A stretch of 64,000 bases of DNA, taken from NCBI GenBank assembly GCA_020724265.1, contig DYHH01000012.1:1-64000 (forward strand), given 5' to 3'. Position 1 is the first letter of the stretch; the number at the start of each line of letters is the position of its first letter. Shown here one piece after another: positions 24,796-34,475 of the stretch. The position numbers were made by a program, and so were the translations under genes. This DNA comes from Melioribacter roseus (GTDB lineage: Bacteria; Bacteroidota; Ignavibacteria; Ignavibacteriales; Melioribacteraceae). Under the pieces are notes generated by a model. That model saw nothing but the letters and a program-made list of their open reading frames with translations. It was not told the DNA's origin and did no database searches.

Positions 24796-26220
24796 TTATT
24801 CTTTTATTAGCAGCGCTACATTTTCAATATGGTAGGTGTGCGGAAACATATCCACCGGTCTAATTTTTATTAACTTATATCCTGCTTCGGATAGCAGTTT
24901 TATATCTCGAGCTTGTGTTGCCGGATTGCAGCTTACGTAAACTATATTCTTGGGCGAGAGTTCAATAACATCGTTAATAGTTTTGGGATTCATGCCCGCA
25001 CGCGGCGGATCTGATATTAAAACGTCAGGTTTCGGAATTGATTTCTCGGTTAATACCGGAAGAAATGACTTGTTTAAGTCAGCTAACACAAAGTGAACAT
25101 TTGTTATTTCGTTTAACACTACATTTGTGTGGGCATCTTTAACCGCATCTTCAACACTTTCAAATGCGTAGACTTCTTTTACATGAGGCGAGACAAATAT
25201 TGAAATTGTACCTGCGCCGGAGTATAAATCATATACGATTTCATCTCCCGAAAACCCGGCAAAGTCAAGTGCCGTTTGGTAAAGATTTTCAGCTTGAATT
25301 GAGTTTGTTTGGAAAAACGAATTTGGACTGATTCTGAACAAAAACTGTCCGATTTTATCAAAAATCACTCCGTTTCCGTGAAAAACTTGCTCAAAATCGC
25401 CAATTGCAACTTGAGCTTTTTTCTCGTTTATATTATTTACAACTGTGGTGATTTTCGGCTCAAATTCGAGAAGTTCTTTTGTATATTTCCCGAACAGTTG
25501 TTCATCTAATTTTGAGGTTACCAAGTTCACCATTAGGTCATCGGTGTGATGAGATTGTTTTATTACCAGATTTCTTAAATAACCTTCGTGTGTTTTCGTG
25601 GAATAAATGGTTGTGTTTTTTGGCTTAAAAAAGTCTCGAGTAAAATTAAGAATACGTGTGCTTTCTTCAGATTGAAGATAACACTCGTTAATATCCAAAA
25701 CCTTGTCGAACATTCGGGGAATATGCAGCCCTAATGCAAAACTCTGGTCTTTAATTTCATCTTTATTATTAATCTCATCCGGGAATAACCATCGTTTATC
25801 TGCGAAAGAAAACTCCATTTTATTACGATAATAAAATATTTTCTCCGATGGGACAATCGGTAAAATTTTGAAATCCCTTAATCCACCGATTCTTTCAAAT
25901 ACATCTTTTACTTGTTCTTCTTTGTATTTGAGCTGTATCTCGTATTTTAGATCCTGTTGTTTGCAGCCTCCGCAAATACCGAAATATTTACAACGTGCTT
26001 CTACTCTGTCTTCTGACGGCTCAAGAATTTCTATTGCTTTCGATTCGGAATAGGATTTTTTTATTCTTCTTAATTCGGCTTTAACTTTATCACCGGGATA
26101 TGCACCATCAACAAAAACAACATATTTTTTATCCGTTGCTTCTCTGGTAATCTTCGCAATCCCTTTCCCTTCAAATGCATAGTCGGTAACTTTTAGTGCT
26201 ATTATATCGCCTTTTTTCAT
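24796..26220 (-). CDS. rlmD: 23S rRNA (uracil-5-)-methyltransferase, RlmD/RumA family
   Basis: I start at ATG 26220 because the product then opens with a TRAM RNA-binding domain (MKKGDIIALKVTDYAFEGKG). A four-cysteine iron-sulphur cluster site (CKYFGICGGCKQQ) follows. The SAM domain has YDLYSGAGTI and DPPRAG, and the catalytic cysteine lies in VSCNPATQARD. The enzyme methylates a uracil in 23S rRNA. Members of this family include other U-methylases, so the exact site is not certain. The upstream methyltransferase ends one base before the ATG. Confidence 0.88.
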   Translation of the reverse strand: MKKGDIIALKVTDYAFEGKGIAKITREATDKKYVVFVDGAYPGDKVKAELRRIKKSYSESKAIEILEPSEDRVEARCKYFGICGGCKQQDLKYEIQLKYKEEQVKDVFERIGGLRDFKILPIVPSEKIFYYRNKMEFSFADKRWLFPDEINNKDEIKDQSFALGLHIPRMFDKVLDINECYLQSEESTRILNFTRDFFKPKNTTIYSTKTHEGYLRNLVIKQSHHTDDLMVNLVTSKLDEQLFGKYTKELLEFEPKITTVVNNINEKKAQVAIGDFEQVFHGNGVIFDKIGQFLFRISPNSFFQTNSIQAENLYQTALDFAGFSGDEIVYDLYSGAGTISIFVSPHVKEVYAFESVEDAVKDAHTNVVLNEITNVHFVLADLNKSFLPVLTEKSIPKPDVLISDPPRAGMNPKTINDVIELSPKNIVYVSCNPATQARDIKLLSEAGYKLIKIRPVDMFPHTYHIENVALLIKE

Positions 26221-26221
26221 A

Positions 26222-26938
26222 TTAACGCTTGTTAAGTTTTGCTGCAACCGTGTAGAATCCAATATATTTATCAGCCCCCTGTTTTAGGTATGCTTTCGAT
26301 TGGTGACTGATTTGGTTTATTAATTTCTTGTAATAACTCTTTTCGTTTTCGGTCAATTCCGAAACAGAGAATTTTAGTTTTCCCAGATTGGAAGAATAGT
26401 ATTCTTTAAGAGTTTTTGTATAATCCACAACATCTTGAATTTCGAAACCACGCGAGTAATAATAATTCTTCAAATCATCAATAAAGAGAGGGTCTAAGTC
26501 GGATTGTTCAAAGATATCTCTTACAAATTGCGGGATATCTTTTTCCAATTTAATAATTTCTCCGACAAGTAGAACACCGTCATTTTTAAGTATTCTTTTA
26601 ACCTCTTTTATTATTTTGTTTCTTCGAGTGTTTGAAATAGATGCTTGAGCATAGACTATGTCAAAAGTATCTTTTGCAAAATCAGTTAATTCGAAGTCCA
26701 TTAACTTTGGGGTAATTTTACTAATGTTTTCAAGAGAGAGTTGAGAAATTATCAACGATTCATAATCTTCTACAATCAATTCGATTGAAGCAGCGTTATT
26801 CTTTAGCAATTCTATTGCAATATTTCCACTACCGGAACCAAGGATAAGAATTCGTTTTCCATTTATTTCTACATTTCCTGTAGTATATCGAAGTTGAGAA
26901 TCTCCGCCGGGCAGAAGTATTTCGGTTTTTGTTTTCAC
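26222..26938 (-). CDS. Class I SAM-dependent methyltransferase, unknown substrate
   Basis: The 238-aa protein has a Rossmann-type SAM fold: GKRILILGSGSGNIAIEL is motif I and FELTDFAKDTFDIVYAQ is the later acidic part. A helical C-terminal lid follows. The start is GTG without a clear ribosome site. The gene is coupled to rlmD, which suggests but does not prove a role in RNA modification. Confidence 0.75.
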   Translation of the reverse strand: MKTKTEILLPGGDSQLRYTTGNVEINGKRILILGSGSGNIAIELLKNNAASIELIVEDYESLIISQLSLENISKITPKLMDFELTDFAKDTFDIVYAQASISNTRRNKIIKEVKRILKNDGVLLVGEIIKLEKDIPQFVRDIFEQSDLDPLFIDDLKNYYYSRGFEIQDVVDYTKTLKEYYSSNLGKLKFSVSELTENEKSYYKKLINQISHQSKAYLKQGADKYIGFYTVAAKLNKR

Positions 26939-27083
26939 GAAACAAAGATATAAAATGTTTGCGAGAGTGTTGAGGAGAAAATTGTTGCAAGCAGGATTAC
27001 GATAAACGTAGATACAACAAAATTATAATGATCAATCTGGGCTTATCTTTTATTCTATGTTAGTGTGTTTTATTAATTAATAA

Positions 27084-28130
27084 TCATTCGCCAAAATAAG
27101 TATATAGAACATCTTCCCATTTCTTATCGCTGATGTACTTTATTATTTCGCGGTTTAATTCTTCGCGTAATTTACTTCCTTCCGGAATAGCAAACCCGTA
27201 ATATACAGGCTCAAGTGTTGTGGGAAGCACTTTAACTTTAGAACCCAAATTGTAATTTTTGATTAGATACTTTAAAATAGGAGCATCATATACAAATGCA
27301 TCTAAGTTTCCGTTTGCTATTTCTTCTAATCCGTCAGATACGGATTTGAAAGTTGAGTAATTAATTCTTTTATCAACAAGAAATGATTCTGCAGAAGATT
27401 CTGCAATCGTTCCAACGCTTGATTTATATAAATCCCCAAGACCTTTAATATTAGTTTCAAGCTGACCGACGGTTAAAGCAGAAGCAATTGCAGCTGTTAT
27501 ACTCGATATAATTATGATTGCGGCAAACATCCATACCAAGGCAACAACTCTTCCGCCGATTGATTTTGGAGCTTTATCGCCGTAGCCAACCGTTGTCATA
27601 GTAACGGCAGCAAACCAAAAACTCGACCACAAACCTTTTGATCTGCCGTCACCGAACTGATCAGGGTTTTTATCTTTTTCAAATAACCAAGTTATAAAAC
27701 CGACAACGGATAAGATTAATACCAAAGCACCTATCGCTTGAAAAAATTCCAATGAGATAATTCTTTTAAATAAGCTTAATAAGCCCGCTTCTTCTTTCGC
27801 GGCAACCGCAATGCTTAATCCGGTAACATAATATGGATGAGTAAAATCGAACCTCTCTTCTCTTTCGGCGGTAATTGTAAGAGGAGAAACAACCACGCCT
27901 ACTTCTTCGGTTTCAACTGATTTAATTACTCCCTCAAGGTCATATTCAATAACATCATAATTCAGTTGAAGTTCATTTGAAACAACCCTCCAAAGCTCGA
28001 AAGACACTCCGCCCCAGCTTCCATCTTGTTGTTTGATGACAAATGGCTCAGCGGTTTTTGTCCCTACAATGATTTTATTTTGAGCAGAGAGTGATGTGAG
28101 TAGAATTAAGAATGTAAATAAGTATCGCAT
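27084..28130 (-). CDS. GluR0-like ligand-gated potassium channel
   Basis: The chain joins a solute-binding receptor to a pore. A signal peptide (1-16) is followed by binding lobe S1 (about 17-128, VGTKTAEPFVI... RFDFTHPYYVTG), then membrane helix (about 131-150), a pore helix and the canonical K+ filter TTVGYGD (179-185), a second helix (about 193-215), then lobe S2 to residue 348. The second helix ends SITAAIASALTVGQLE, which mirrors the SYTANLAAFLTV motif of animal glutamate receptors. The ligand is probably an amino acid. It lies 63 bp after the Mrp antiporter operon, on the same strand, and may be co-transcribed. Confidence 0.9.
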   Translation of the reverse strand: MRYLFTFLILLTSLSAQNKIIVGTKTAEPFVIKQQDGSWGGVSFELWRVVSNELQLNYDVIEYDLEGVIKSVETEEVGVVVSPLTITAEREERFDFTHPYYVTGLSIAVAAKEEAGLLSLFKRIISLEFFQAIGALVLILSVVGFITWLFEKDKNPDQFGDGRSKGLWSSFWFAAVTMTTVGYGDKAPKSIGGRVVALVWMFAAIIIISSITAAIASALTVGQLETNIKGLGDLYKSSVGTIAESSAESFLVDKRINYSTFKSVSDGLEEIANGNLDAFVYDAPILKYLIKNYNLGSKVKVLPTTLEPVYYGFAIPEGSKLREELNREIIKYISDKKWEDVLYTYFGE

Positions 28131-28193
28131 GGAACTCTCCTCAAATTATCATACAATTCCGGATATTAAAGCAGTAATACCTGCCGTTTCCGA

Positions 28194-29918
28194 TTAAATG
28201 ATTAAGCTGAAGATATAGAACACAGCAAAGCTTAGAATGATTAGCATCAGCAATAAATGTGTTGTAGCGCGGTGAAGATCCGGATCATAATCTCTCTCTT
28301 CTTCACTCTTATTAAAAAGCATAAGGGGATTGCGACTTACTCGAATTAACTTTTGAGAAAAATCCATAGAAACAGTTTCAATAAAGTTGAATGCAGCCTC
28401 AACTCCATCAACAAAAACCCTCTGAACAAATTGAGCGGGTTTTCGATAAAACCAATCAGTATCCAAGGCAACTGTGGGCTCACCTTCAAGTTTTTTACGA
28501 AGCAGCCAAAACGCGATGAAGGTAAATGTTAGTATCTGCACAGATTCTGTTAAGTGATAAATTGTATATGGTTCGTAATTAACGGTGAACGGTAAGTAAT
28601 CATAAAGCAAAGTTGGATAAACACCGAATAAAGTACAAAGTATTGCTGCAAGCAGCATTCCAATATGCATGTTAACCGGTGGTTTTGTCGGTTCGATTTC
28701 TTCTTTTGATTTACTCCACCAAGTAAAATATGGAAGTTTTAATCCGGTATGTAGAAAAGTACCGACCGATGCAAGCAACAACAATAACATTGCAGTATCA
28801 AAATGTGCTTCTCCGGCAGCTGAAACTACCATGGATTTGCTAATGAATCCATTAAATAATGGGAAGCCGGAAATTGAAAAAGCGCCGATCATATAAAGCC
28901 ACAAAGTAATTGGTTGTTTTTTTGCAATCCCTCCAAGTTCCGTAAGTTTACTTCTACCGGTTGTGTGAAGAACAACACCCGCTCCCATAAAAAGAAGTGC
29001 TTTATACAAAATATGGCTGAATGCATGAGCAGTTGTTCCATTAATCGCCATTTCGGTTCCGATACCGACACCCGCAACCATATAGCCAACCTGACTAATT
29101 ATATGATAAGCAAGGATTTCTCTTATATCGTTTGCAAGAACAGCATAAACAACACCGTATAATGCCATCATTACGCCAAAGAAAATTAAAACTTCCCATC
29201 CGGCAAAAATTTTGATAAGAATTAATACAGCAGACTTTGTTGTAAATGCACTTAAGAAAACCGCTCCAGTGACAGTTGCTTTTGGATAAGCATCAGCCAG
29301 CCACGCGTGAAGAGGTGGGATAGCAGTGTTTAGAGCAACACCTAGAAGTATTAACCAAGATGAAAGCGATCCATCTGGTGTAAGACTTGTAATAATAATC
29401 GAACCTGTATTTGAAATGTTGAGTATTATTCCGGCAAGTAAAAGACTTCCACCGAAGAGATGCACAATTAAATAACGCATACCCGCATTAATTGATTCAT
29501 TGGTTCTTCTTGCCCAAACCAAATAAGTTGAAGCAACCGCCATTAATTCCCAGAAGATAAAGAGTGTAAAATAATCACCGGCAAACGTAACACCGAGCGC
29601 ACCTCCGGCATAAAGCAAAGCCGCCGATTGCTGACCTTTTTCTTTTAAGTGATATGAATAAACACCGCCGATTATTGCTATGATTGAAAATATAGTACCG
29701 AAAATTCTGTTTAACCTGCTAAACTCACCGATAATTAATTGATAGTTAAGAAAGTCCGCTTTTATTAAATAACCCTCTGGGAAAGACCAGATTGTAATCA
29801 ATGCTATTAAAGGAAAAAGCATAAAGCTTCCGGCGCGAATTTGTTTCGGCAGCAGAGGCAAAACAAGTGCGCCTAAAATCATATAATATGCAGGTGCTAT
29901 GAACATACTAATCTGCAT
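28194..29918 (-). CDS. Mrp/Mnh antiporter MrpD-like subunit, third copy
   Basis: A 574-aa proton-conducting membrane subunit of the NuoL/M/N type, with about 14 helices and a long C-terminal extension. The key glutamate is kept in FWELMAVAS (E124). The TM7 lysine is replaced by asparagine: GVALNTAIPPLHAWL (N197). This is a known feature of one MrpD subgroup. The last 70 residues carry a basic tail and a final helix. The gene overlaps the preceding small gene by 11 nt. Loss of the lysine suggests a changed proton path in this copy. Confidence 0.85.
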   Translation of the reverse strand: MQISMFIAPAYYMILGALVLPLLPKQIRAGSFMLFPLIALITIWSFPEGYLIKADFLNYQLIIGEFSRLNRIFGTIFSIIAIIGGVYSYHLKEKGQQSAALLYAGGALGVTFAGDYFTLFIFWELMAVASTYLVWARRTNESINAGMRYLIVHLFGGSLLLAGIILNISNTGSIIITSLTPDGSLSSWLILLGVALNTAIPPLHAWLADAYPKATVTGAVFLSAFTTKSAVLILIKIFAGWEVLIFFGVMMALYGVVYAVLANDIREILAYHIISQVGYMVAGVGIGTEMAINGTTAHAFSHILYKALLFMGAGVVLHTTGRSKLTELGGIAKKQPITLWLYMIGAFSISGFPLFNGFISKSMVVSAAGEAHFDTAMLLLLLASVGTFLHTGLKLPYFTWWSKSKEEIEPTKPPVNMHIGMLLAAILCTLFGVYPTLLYDYLPFTVNYEPYTIYHLTESVQILTFTFIAFWLLRKKLEGEPTVALDTDWFYRKPAQFVQRVFVDGVEAAFNFIETVSMDFSQKLIRVSRNPLMLFNKSEEERDYDPDLHRATTHLLLMLIILSFAVFYIFSLII

Positions 29919-30129
29919 CGTAATAATCTTCTTTCCTTTGAATGAATAATTTTCCCAACCACTTTGATATATAAATTATTGCAACACATCCAACAAATCC
30001 CCAAAGTATGTAAAACATCGGGACATAACTCCACCAATGTTTCTTAGGATAATCTGCGAGCAAGACAAACTCTGCAAATAATGTTATCAACGTAATAACA
30101 CCCAATAATATCCAATGCCATTTTTTCAT
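29908..30129 (-). CDS. Small two-helix membrane protein in the Mrp operon
   Basis: The 73-aa product has two predicted helices (about 6-26 and 38-58) and a basic to acidic tail. It starts one base after the end of the previous D-like gene and overlaps the next by 11 nt, so it is embedded in the operon. No known Mrp subunit matches it by sequence. It may be an accessory subunit. Confidence 0.7.
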   Translation of the reverse strand: MKKWHWILLGVITLITLFAEFVLLADYPKKHWWSYVPMFYILWGFVGCVAIIYISKWLGKLFIQRKEDYYDAD

Positions 30130-30130
30130 C

Positions 30131-31627
30131 TTATAATCCTTTCATAACATCAGTTGTAATACTTACAGCGAGATCAAAGAAATTAAAAAATAGATCAGGG
30201 AACAAACCGAACAAAACTGATAACACAGCCGTAATAGTTATTGGAACAACCATAAGTTTGTTCGCCTCGCCATAATTTTCCAAACCACTTCCTTCCTTAA
30301 AATAAGCTCGATAAATAATAGGGAAGAAGTAACCTGCATTTAACAATCCGCTTAATAATAAAATCGTTAATCCTATATCCATCCCGGCTTCTAAAGATCC
30401 GATACCCAAAAACCATTTACTTATAAATCCATTTATTGGCGGAATACCGGCTAAACCAATTGAGCCGATAGTAAATGCCCCCATTGTCCAAGGCATCACT
30501 TTTGCAATACCATCAAGTTGACTAATGTTTTCTCTATGAAGATTAACATAAATAGCACCCGCGCAGAAGAACAAAGTTATCTTCATAGTTGCGTGTGTTG
30601 ATATGTGCATAATTCCGCCGGTAAATCCTGAAGTTGAAAGTAACGAAACACCAAGAACAATATAGGAAAGATGTCCGACCGTAGAATACGCAAGTCGTCT
30701 TTTTAAATTATCTTGTTTGAATGCAAGCAAAGATGCAAGAATTATTGTTGTGCCGGCAAACGCAAATAGAATATTATTCAGACCATATTGTTCCATCATC
30801 TCGGGACCGAATACGAAACCAACAACTCTTACAACACCGAACACACCGGATTTAACAACTGCGACTGCATGCAGCAAAGCACTAACGGGAGTCGGTGCTG
30901 CCATTGCCGCGGGAAGCCAGCTATGTAAAGGCATAATACCGGCTTTAACTCCTACTCCGGCTAAGAATAACATGAATAAAACAATTACGGCATCTTTTGA
31001 TAAGTTAACATCGGAAAAGATTCCGCCGGCGGAAAAATCTAAAGTGTTTGTGTAGTGATAAGTTAATCCGGCTGCGGCAATAAGAATAACACCGGCAGTT
31101 AATGTATATAGTAAATATTTTCTACCCGCAGCAATTGCTTCTTTGTTTTCTTTATGAATAACAAGCGGGTAAGTTGCAATAGTCAACACTTCATAAAAAA
31201 TTATAAACGTAAGTAAGTTTGCAGAAAAAGCAATTCCGATTGTAGCAGAAAGACAAACGGCAAAACTTGCAAAATAACGAGTTTGTTTTTTTTCATTATT
31301 GCCGCGCACATAACCTATTGAATAAAATGAAGTGAATATCCAAAGTCCAGAAGCAATAATTGCAAAGAATATTCCGAATTGATCTGCCTTTAGTGCGAGC
31401 TCAACACCGGGTGCAATTTCTAAAATGTTAAATACTGCAGCCTTGCCTTCCAATGCTGCAGGAAGTAATGTTAACACTAAAACAAACTTCACAAGTGCCG
31501 CAAGTATTGTCCACCCTTCGCGTAAGTTGGGATTGCTTCTGCTGATAATAATTAACGGAACCGCAAGCAGCGAAACCATCACAGCATAAAAGGGAATTGT
31601 AGAATTATATGTAGAAATTATTTCCAT
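30131..31627 (-). CDS. Mrp/Mnh antiporter MrpD-like subunit, second copy
   Basis: The 498-aa protein resembles MrpD/NuoM. The key residues are kept: E146 in IIFYEVLTI and K228 in GVKAGIMPLHSWL. The motif AAMAAPTPVSALLHA is close to the NuoL/MrpA type, so it may take the place of the missing N-terminal MrpA domain. It starts 13 bp after the first copy. Confidence 0.87.
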   Translation of the reverse strand: MEIISTYNSTIPFYAVMVSLLAVPLIIISRSNPNLREGWTILAALVKFVLVLTLLPAALEGKAAVFNILEIAPGVELALKADQFGIFFAIIASGLWIFTSFYSIGYVRGNNEKKQTRYFASFAVCLSATIGIAFSANLLTFIIFYEVLTIATYPLVIHKENKEAIAAGRKYLLYTLTAGVILIAAAGLTYHYTNTLDFSAGGIFSDVNLSKDAVIVLFMLFLAGVGVKAGIMPLHSWLPAAMAAPTPVSALLHAVAVVKSGVFGVVRVVGFVFGPEMMEQYGLNNILFAFAGTTIILASLLAFKQDNLKRRLAYSTVGHLSYIVLGVSLLSTSGFTGGIMHISTHATMKITLFFCAGAIYVNLHRENISQLDGIAKVMPWTMGAFTIGSIGLAGIPPINGFISKWFLGIGSLEAGMDIGLTILLLSGLLNAGYFFPIIYRAYFKEGSGLENYGEANKLMVVPITITAVLSVLFGLFPDLFFNFFDLAVSITTDVMKGL

Positions 31628-31640
31628 TGTTGTTTCTTAT

Positions 31641-33134
31641 TTATAACGAGAACATTCCTTCCGGCATCATTTTGTAAATGTGTTCTACTATAATAAAGTT
31701 CAATATACCCAGTACAATCAAACCGATTGCCAAAACTAATATCGGCATCAACATAGAAAATTGAATTTCGTTTCTCTTTACTTCTTCTTTTACTTCCGAT
31801 GCATCAGGAGATTTCATATACACCTTTTCAAGAATTCTGAAAAAGTAAACAGCATTCAATAAACTGCTGATTAATATTACGGCAAGAAATAACCAGCTTG
31901 AATTTTCAATTGTTCCCAAAGCGAGATACCACTTACTGAAAAACCCGGCTAAAGGCGGTAATCCCACCATTGATAAAGCGGCAACTGTAAAAGCCGCCAT
32001 CGTCCATGGATATTTTTTTCTATAAGTATCATCAAATTTGAAAATGTCTGAATGACCTTCTTTCGTTATAATACTGCCCGCTACCATAAACAAAGTTGCT
32101 TTCATAAAAGCATGATTAAGTAAATGCAAAACTGCTCCAATAAATCCAAACGGATTTGCAAGACCAATACCCAAGCCGATATAACCAATTTGTGCAACAC
32201 TGCTGTATGCAAGCATCCGTTTCATTTCTTTTTGTGCAATTGCTAAAATTGATCCGAAAATAATTCCTGCGGAAGAGAAGATTGCAATTAAGTCGGAAAC
32301 CGCTAATTCCTGGCTGAAATAATTTAAACCGAACACGAAGTACAGCAATCTAATCATTGCATAAGCACCAACCTTAGTTCCGATAGGTGCAATTAAAGCG
32401 GACGATGAAGAAGGAGCGTGAGTATATGAATCGGGTAGCCATCCGTGCATCGGGAAAATTGCCATCTTTATTCCTAATCCAACGACAATTAATATTAACG
32501 CAACAATTATTGTTGGGCTATCGTTCATATGCGGCAGGATATTATAGAGATCATTCATATTTAATGTGCCGCTCATAAAGTATAAGTAACCGATTCCCAG
32601 TAAATAAAACGATGCGCCGATTGTTCCGATTATCAAATATTTGAATGCCGCAAACGGAGCTTTTTTATCACCAACTCCGATTAACGCATAACTTGCTAAA
32701 GAGGAAATTTCTATAAAAACGTAAAGATTGAATAAATCACCTGTAATTATCATCCCGTTAAAACCCGTAAGCAGAAGCATTACAACGGAATAATATGCAG
32801 TTTGCTTTCCGGGTAATTCCTTTTCAACAGGTTGGTATGAATAAGCAATTACAAAAAGGGCAACAAAATTTATTACAAGTACAACAAAAGATGAGAGATG
32901 GTCGTAGACATATTCAATTCCAACCGGGGGAATCCATCCGCCGAAATAATAATTAATCGGTCCGGTTAGAATTACAAAAACAAAGCCATATAAAGAAAGA
33001 ATTGCCGAAGTTAGAGCCGTTAAAGCAGCAATAGGATATGCAAGATTTTTCTTCCAAACCCCTAAGAGCGGAATGATCAGAGACGCAAACAAAAAAAGCA
33101 GCGGTATTATTGCGGGAAGATTTTTTTCGATCAT
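31641..33134 (-). CDS. mrpD: Mrp/Mnh antiporter MrpD-like subunit, first copy
   Basis: The 497-aa protein is the classical D subunit: YVFIEISSL (E142) and GIKMAIFPMHGWL (K223) keep both transfer residues. It directly follows MrpC with a 4-nt overlap, the usual gene order in Mrp and Mbh clusters. It should be a proton or Na+ translocating half-channel in the cytoplasmic membrane. Confidence 0.9.
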   Translation of the reverse strand: MIEKNLPAIIPLLFLFASLIIPLLGVWKKNLAYPIAALTALTSAILSLYGFVFVILTGPINYYFGGWIPPVGIEYVYDHLSSFVVLVINFVALFVIAYSYQPVEKELPGKQTAYYSVVMLLLTGFNGMIITGDLFNLYVFIEISSLASYALIGVGDKKAPFAAFKYLIIGTIGASFYLLGIGYLYFMSGTLNMNDLYNILPHMNDSPTIIVALILIVVGLGIKMAIFPMHGWLPDSYTHAPSSSSALIAPIGTKVGAYAMIRLLYFVFGLNYFSQELAVSDLIAIFSSAGIIFGSILAIAQKEMKRMLAYSSVAQIGYIGLGIGLANPFGFIGAVLHLLNHAFMKATLFMVAGSIITKEGHSDIFKFDDTYRKKYPWTMAAFTVAALSMVGLPPLAGFFSKWYLALGTIENSSWLFLAVILISSLLNAVYFFRILEKVYMKSPDASEVKEEVKRNEIQFSMLMPILVLAIGLIVLGILNFIIVEHIYKMMPEGMFSL

Positions 33135-33511
33135 TTCATTAACTCAAGAAGTTCGTTTTCATCGAGGGTTTTATAATTTTTATAAATTAAAATCAGTAAT
33201 GTAAAAGCAACACCAACGGTAGCAACACCAACAACAATTGCCGTCAGCATTAAAGCATGCGGCAACGGGTTAATATAATTTGCCGGATTATCCACAGATA
33301 AATTTTCCATAATGATTGGAACAGTCGCATCAGCCTTTATCGCACTAGATATATAAAATAAAATAACCGCAGCCTGGAAAATGGTCATGCCGATAAGTTT
33401 CTTTACCAAATTTTTCTTTACCGTCATCCCGTACAAACCGATTGCCAGCAGAATAATGATGAACCAATAATCATAATGACCCGCAATAAAATCAAATAGA
33501 TTCATCGTCAT
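33131..33511 (-). CDS. mrpC: Mrp/Mnh antiporter subunit C (NuoK-like)
   Basis: The 126-aa protein has three hydrophobic helices and the NuoK-like LIGMTIFQAAVILFYI and NPLPHALMLTAIVVGVAT motifs of MrpC. It overlaps the B subunit gene by 20 nt and the D gene by 4 nt. The predicted start may be two codons early (M3 is also possible). Confidence 0.9.
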   Translation of the reverse strand: MTMNLFDFIAGHYDYWFIIILLAIGLYGMTVKKNLVKKLIGMTIFQAAVILFYISSAIKADATVPIIMENLSVDNPANYINPLPHALMLTAIVVGVATVGVAFTLLILIYKNYKTLDENELLELMK

Positions 33512-33938
33512 CTTCCTCTAAAAGGTTATCATAAATAGAAACAAGAATAGTCATAACAGCTAACCCTACTCCAACTTCGATAAGAAGAATTCCGTAGAAA
33601 CGTAACTCGGCAGTAATCATACCCGGAAAGGGAAGCAGACCGTAGTCGAGAAAATATCCCCCCATTATCAATGCAATAAACCCAACACCGAAGAAAATTA
33701 ATACACCAATCGCTCCAAGCGGAATACCGTAATCTTTATTAAAATGAAGCTGATGTACTTTTTCTTCCATTGCAATTCTTATAAGTATTATAGAAGAAGC
33801 AAGAAGCGCCCCTCCTTGAAAACCACCGCCGGGACTATAATGACCGTGAAAAATCACATACATTCCAAACAGCATTATGTAAGGCGATAATACTCTGCTT
33901 AAAAGAAGTATAATTGGACTACTGCTTCCGTGCTTCAC
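33492..33938 (-). CDS. mrpB: Mrp/Mnh antiporter subunit B
   Basis: The 148-aa protein has the typical MrpB motif FHGHYSPGGGFQGGALL and four helices. The gene overlaps its neighbours on both sides by 20 nt, which implies translational coupling and a fixed stoichiometry. Confidence 0.92.
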   Translation of the reverse strand: MKHGSSSPIILLLSRVLSPYIMLFGMYVIFHGHYSPGGGFQGGALLASSIILIRIAMEEKVHQLHFNKDYGIPLGAIGVLIFFGVGFIALIMGGYFLDYGLLPFPGMITAELRFYGILLIEVGVGLAVMTILVSIYDNLLEEDDDESI

Positions 33939-34233
33939 GTTTTCTTTCTCTGTTTAATAGTAAGAAACAAATCATTCCCGCGGCAAAAATTACAACTTCT
34001 TCACCGAGCGTATCAAAAGCTCTATAATCACCCAAAACGGATGTAACCATGTTGGGTGTATTTGCATCCTTCATTGCATTTTCAATATAATATGAAGAAG
34101 CAACCGGTGTTCCCGTCAAACTTATTTCTTGATTAACCAATGCATTCGGGTCGCCCCGGTAAGGAAGACCATATGCGGCATAAATCAGCAATAAAGCAAA
34201 AACACCAATACTTATGTAAGTTAGATATTTCAA
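33919..34233 (-). CDS. MbhE-like subunit (C-terminal MrpA-derived module)
   Basis: The 104-aa protein carries VTSVLGDYRAFDTLGEE, the mark of MbhE and of the matching region in long MrpA. Two helices flank a periplasmic stretch. In archaeal Mbh and group-type Mrp clusters this is a separate gene, as here. It overlaps the MbhD-like gene by 4 nt and MrpB by 20 nt. Confidence 0.88.
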   Translation of the reverse strand: MKYLTYISIGVFALLLIYAAYGLPYRGDPNALVNQEISLTGTPVASSYYIENAMKDANTPNMVTSVLGDYRAFDTLGEEVVIFAAGMICFLLLNRERKREARKQ

Positions 34234-34475
34234 TCGTTACTTTTCCTTGTTGTTCTGAAAATCATAACAATATATAACACGCCGGTAATACCCGCCCCGA
34301 CAACCGCCTCGGTGAAGCCCACATCGATTGCACCCATGGATACAAACAGCATTGCAAGGATATAACTAAACACGCTAAGCGATACAACAGCAGTTAGTAA
34401 ATCTTTCACATGTAAAGAAACAACTGCCGAAATTACCAAGAAGATGTATAGTACAAGCTCAAGTTCCCAGTGCAT
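34230..34475 (-). CDS. MbhD-like subunit (DUF4040, MrpA-derived module)
   Basis: The 81-aa three-helix protein contains GAIDVGFTEAVVGAGITG, the conserved stretch of DUF4040 and of the C-terminal part of MrpA. The gene lies directly after MrpG and overlaps the MbhE-like gene, which gives the E-F-G-D'-E'-B-C-D order known from Mbh operons. Confidence 0.88.
   Translation of the reverse strand: MHWELELVLYIFLVISAVVSLHVKDLLTAVVSLSVFSYILAMLFVSMGAIDVGFTEAVVGAGITGVLYIVMIFRTTRKSND

Noticed and set aside
34230-34475. Reading the Mrp cluster as a membrane-bound hydrogenase
   Set aside because: The D/E modules are Mbh-like, but no hydrogenase large or small subunit or ferredoxin is near; an antiporter is the simpler reading.
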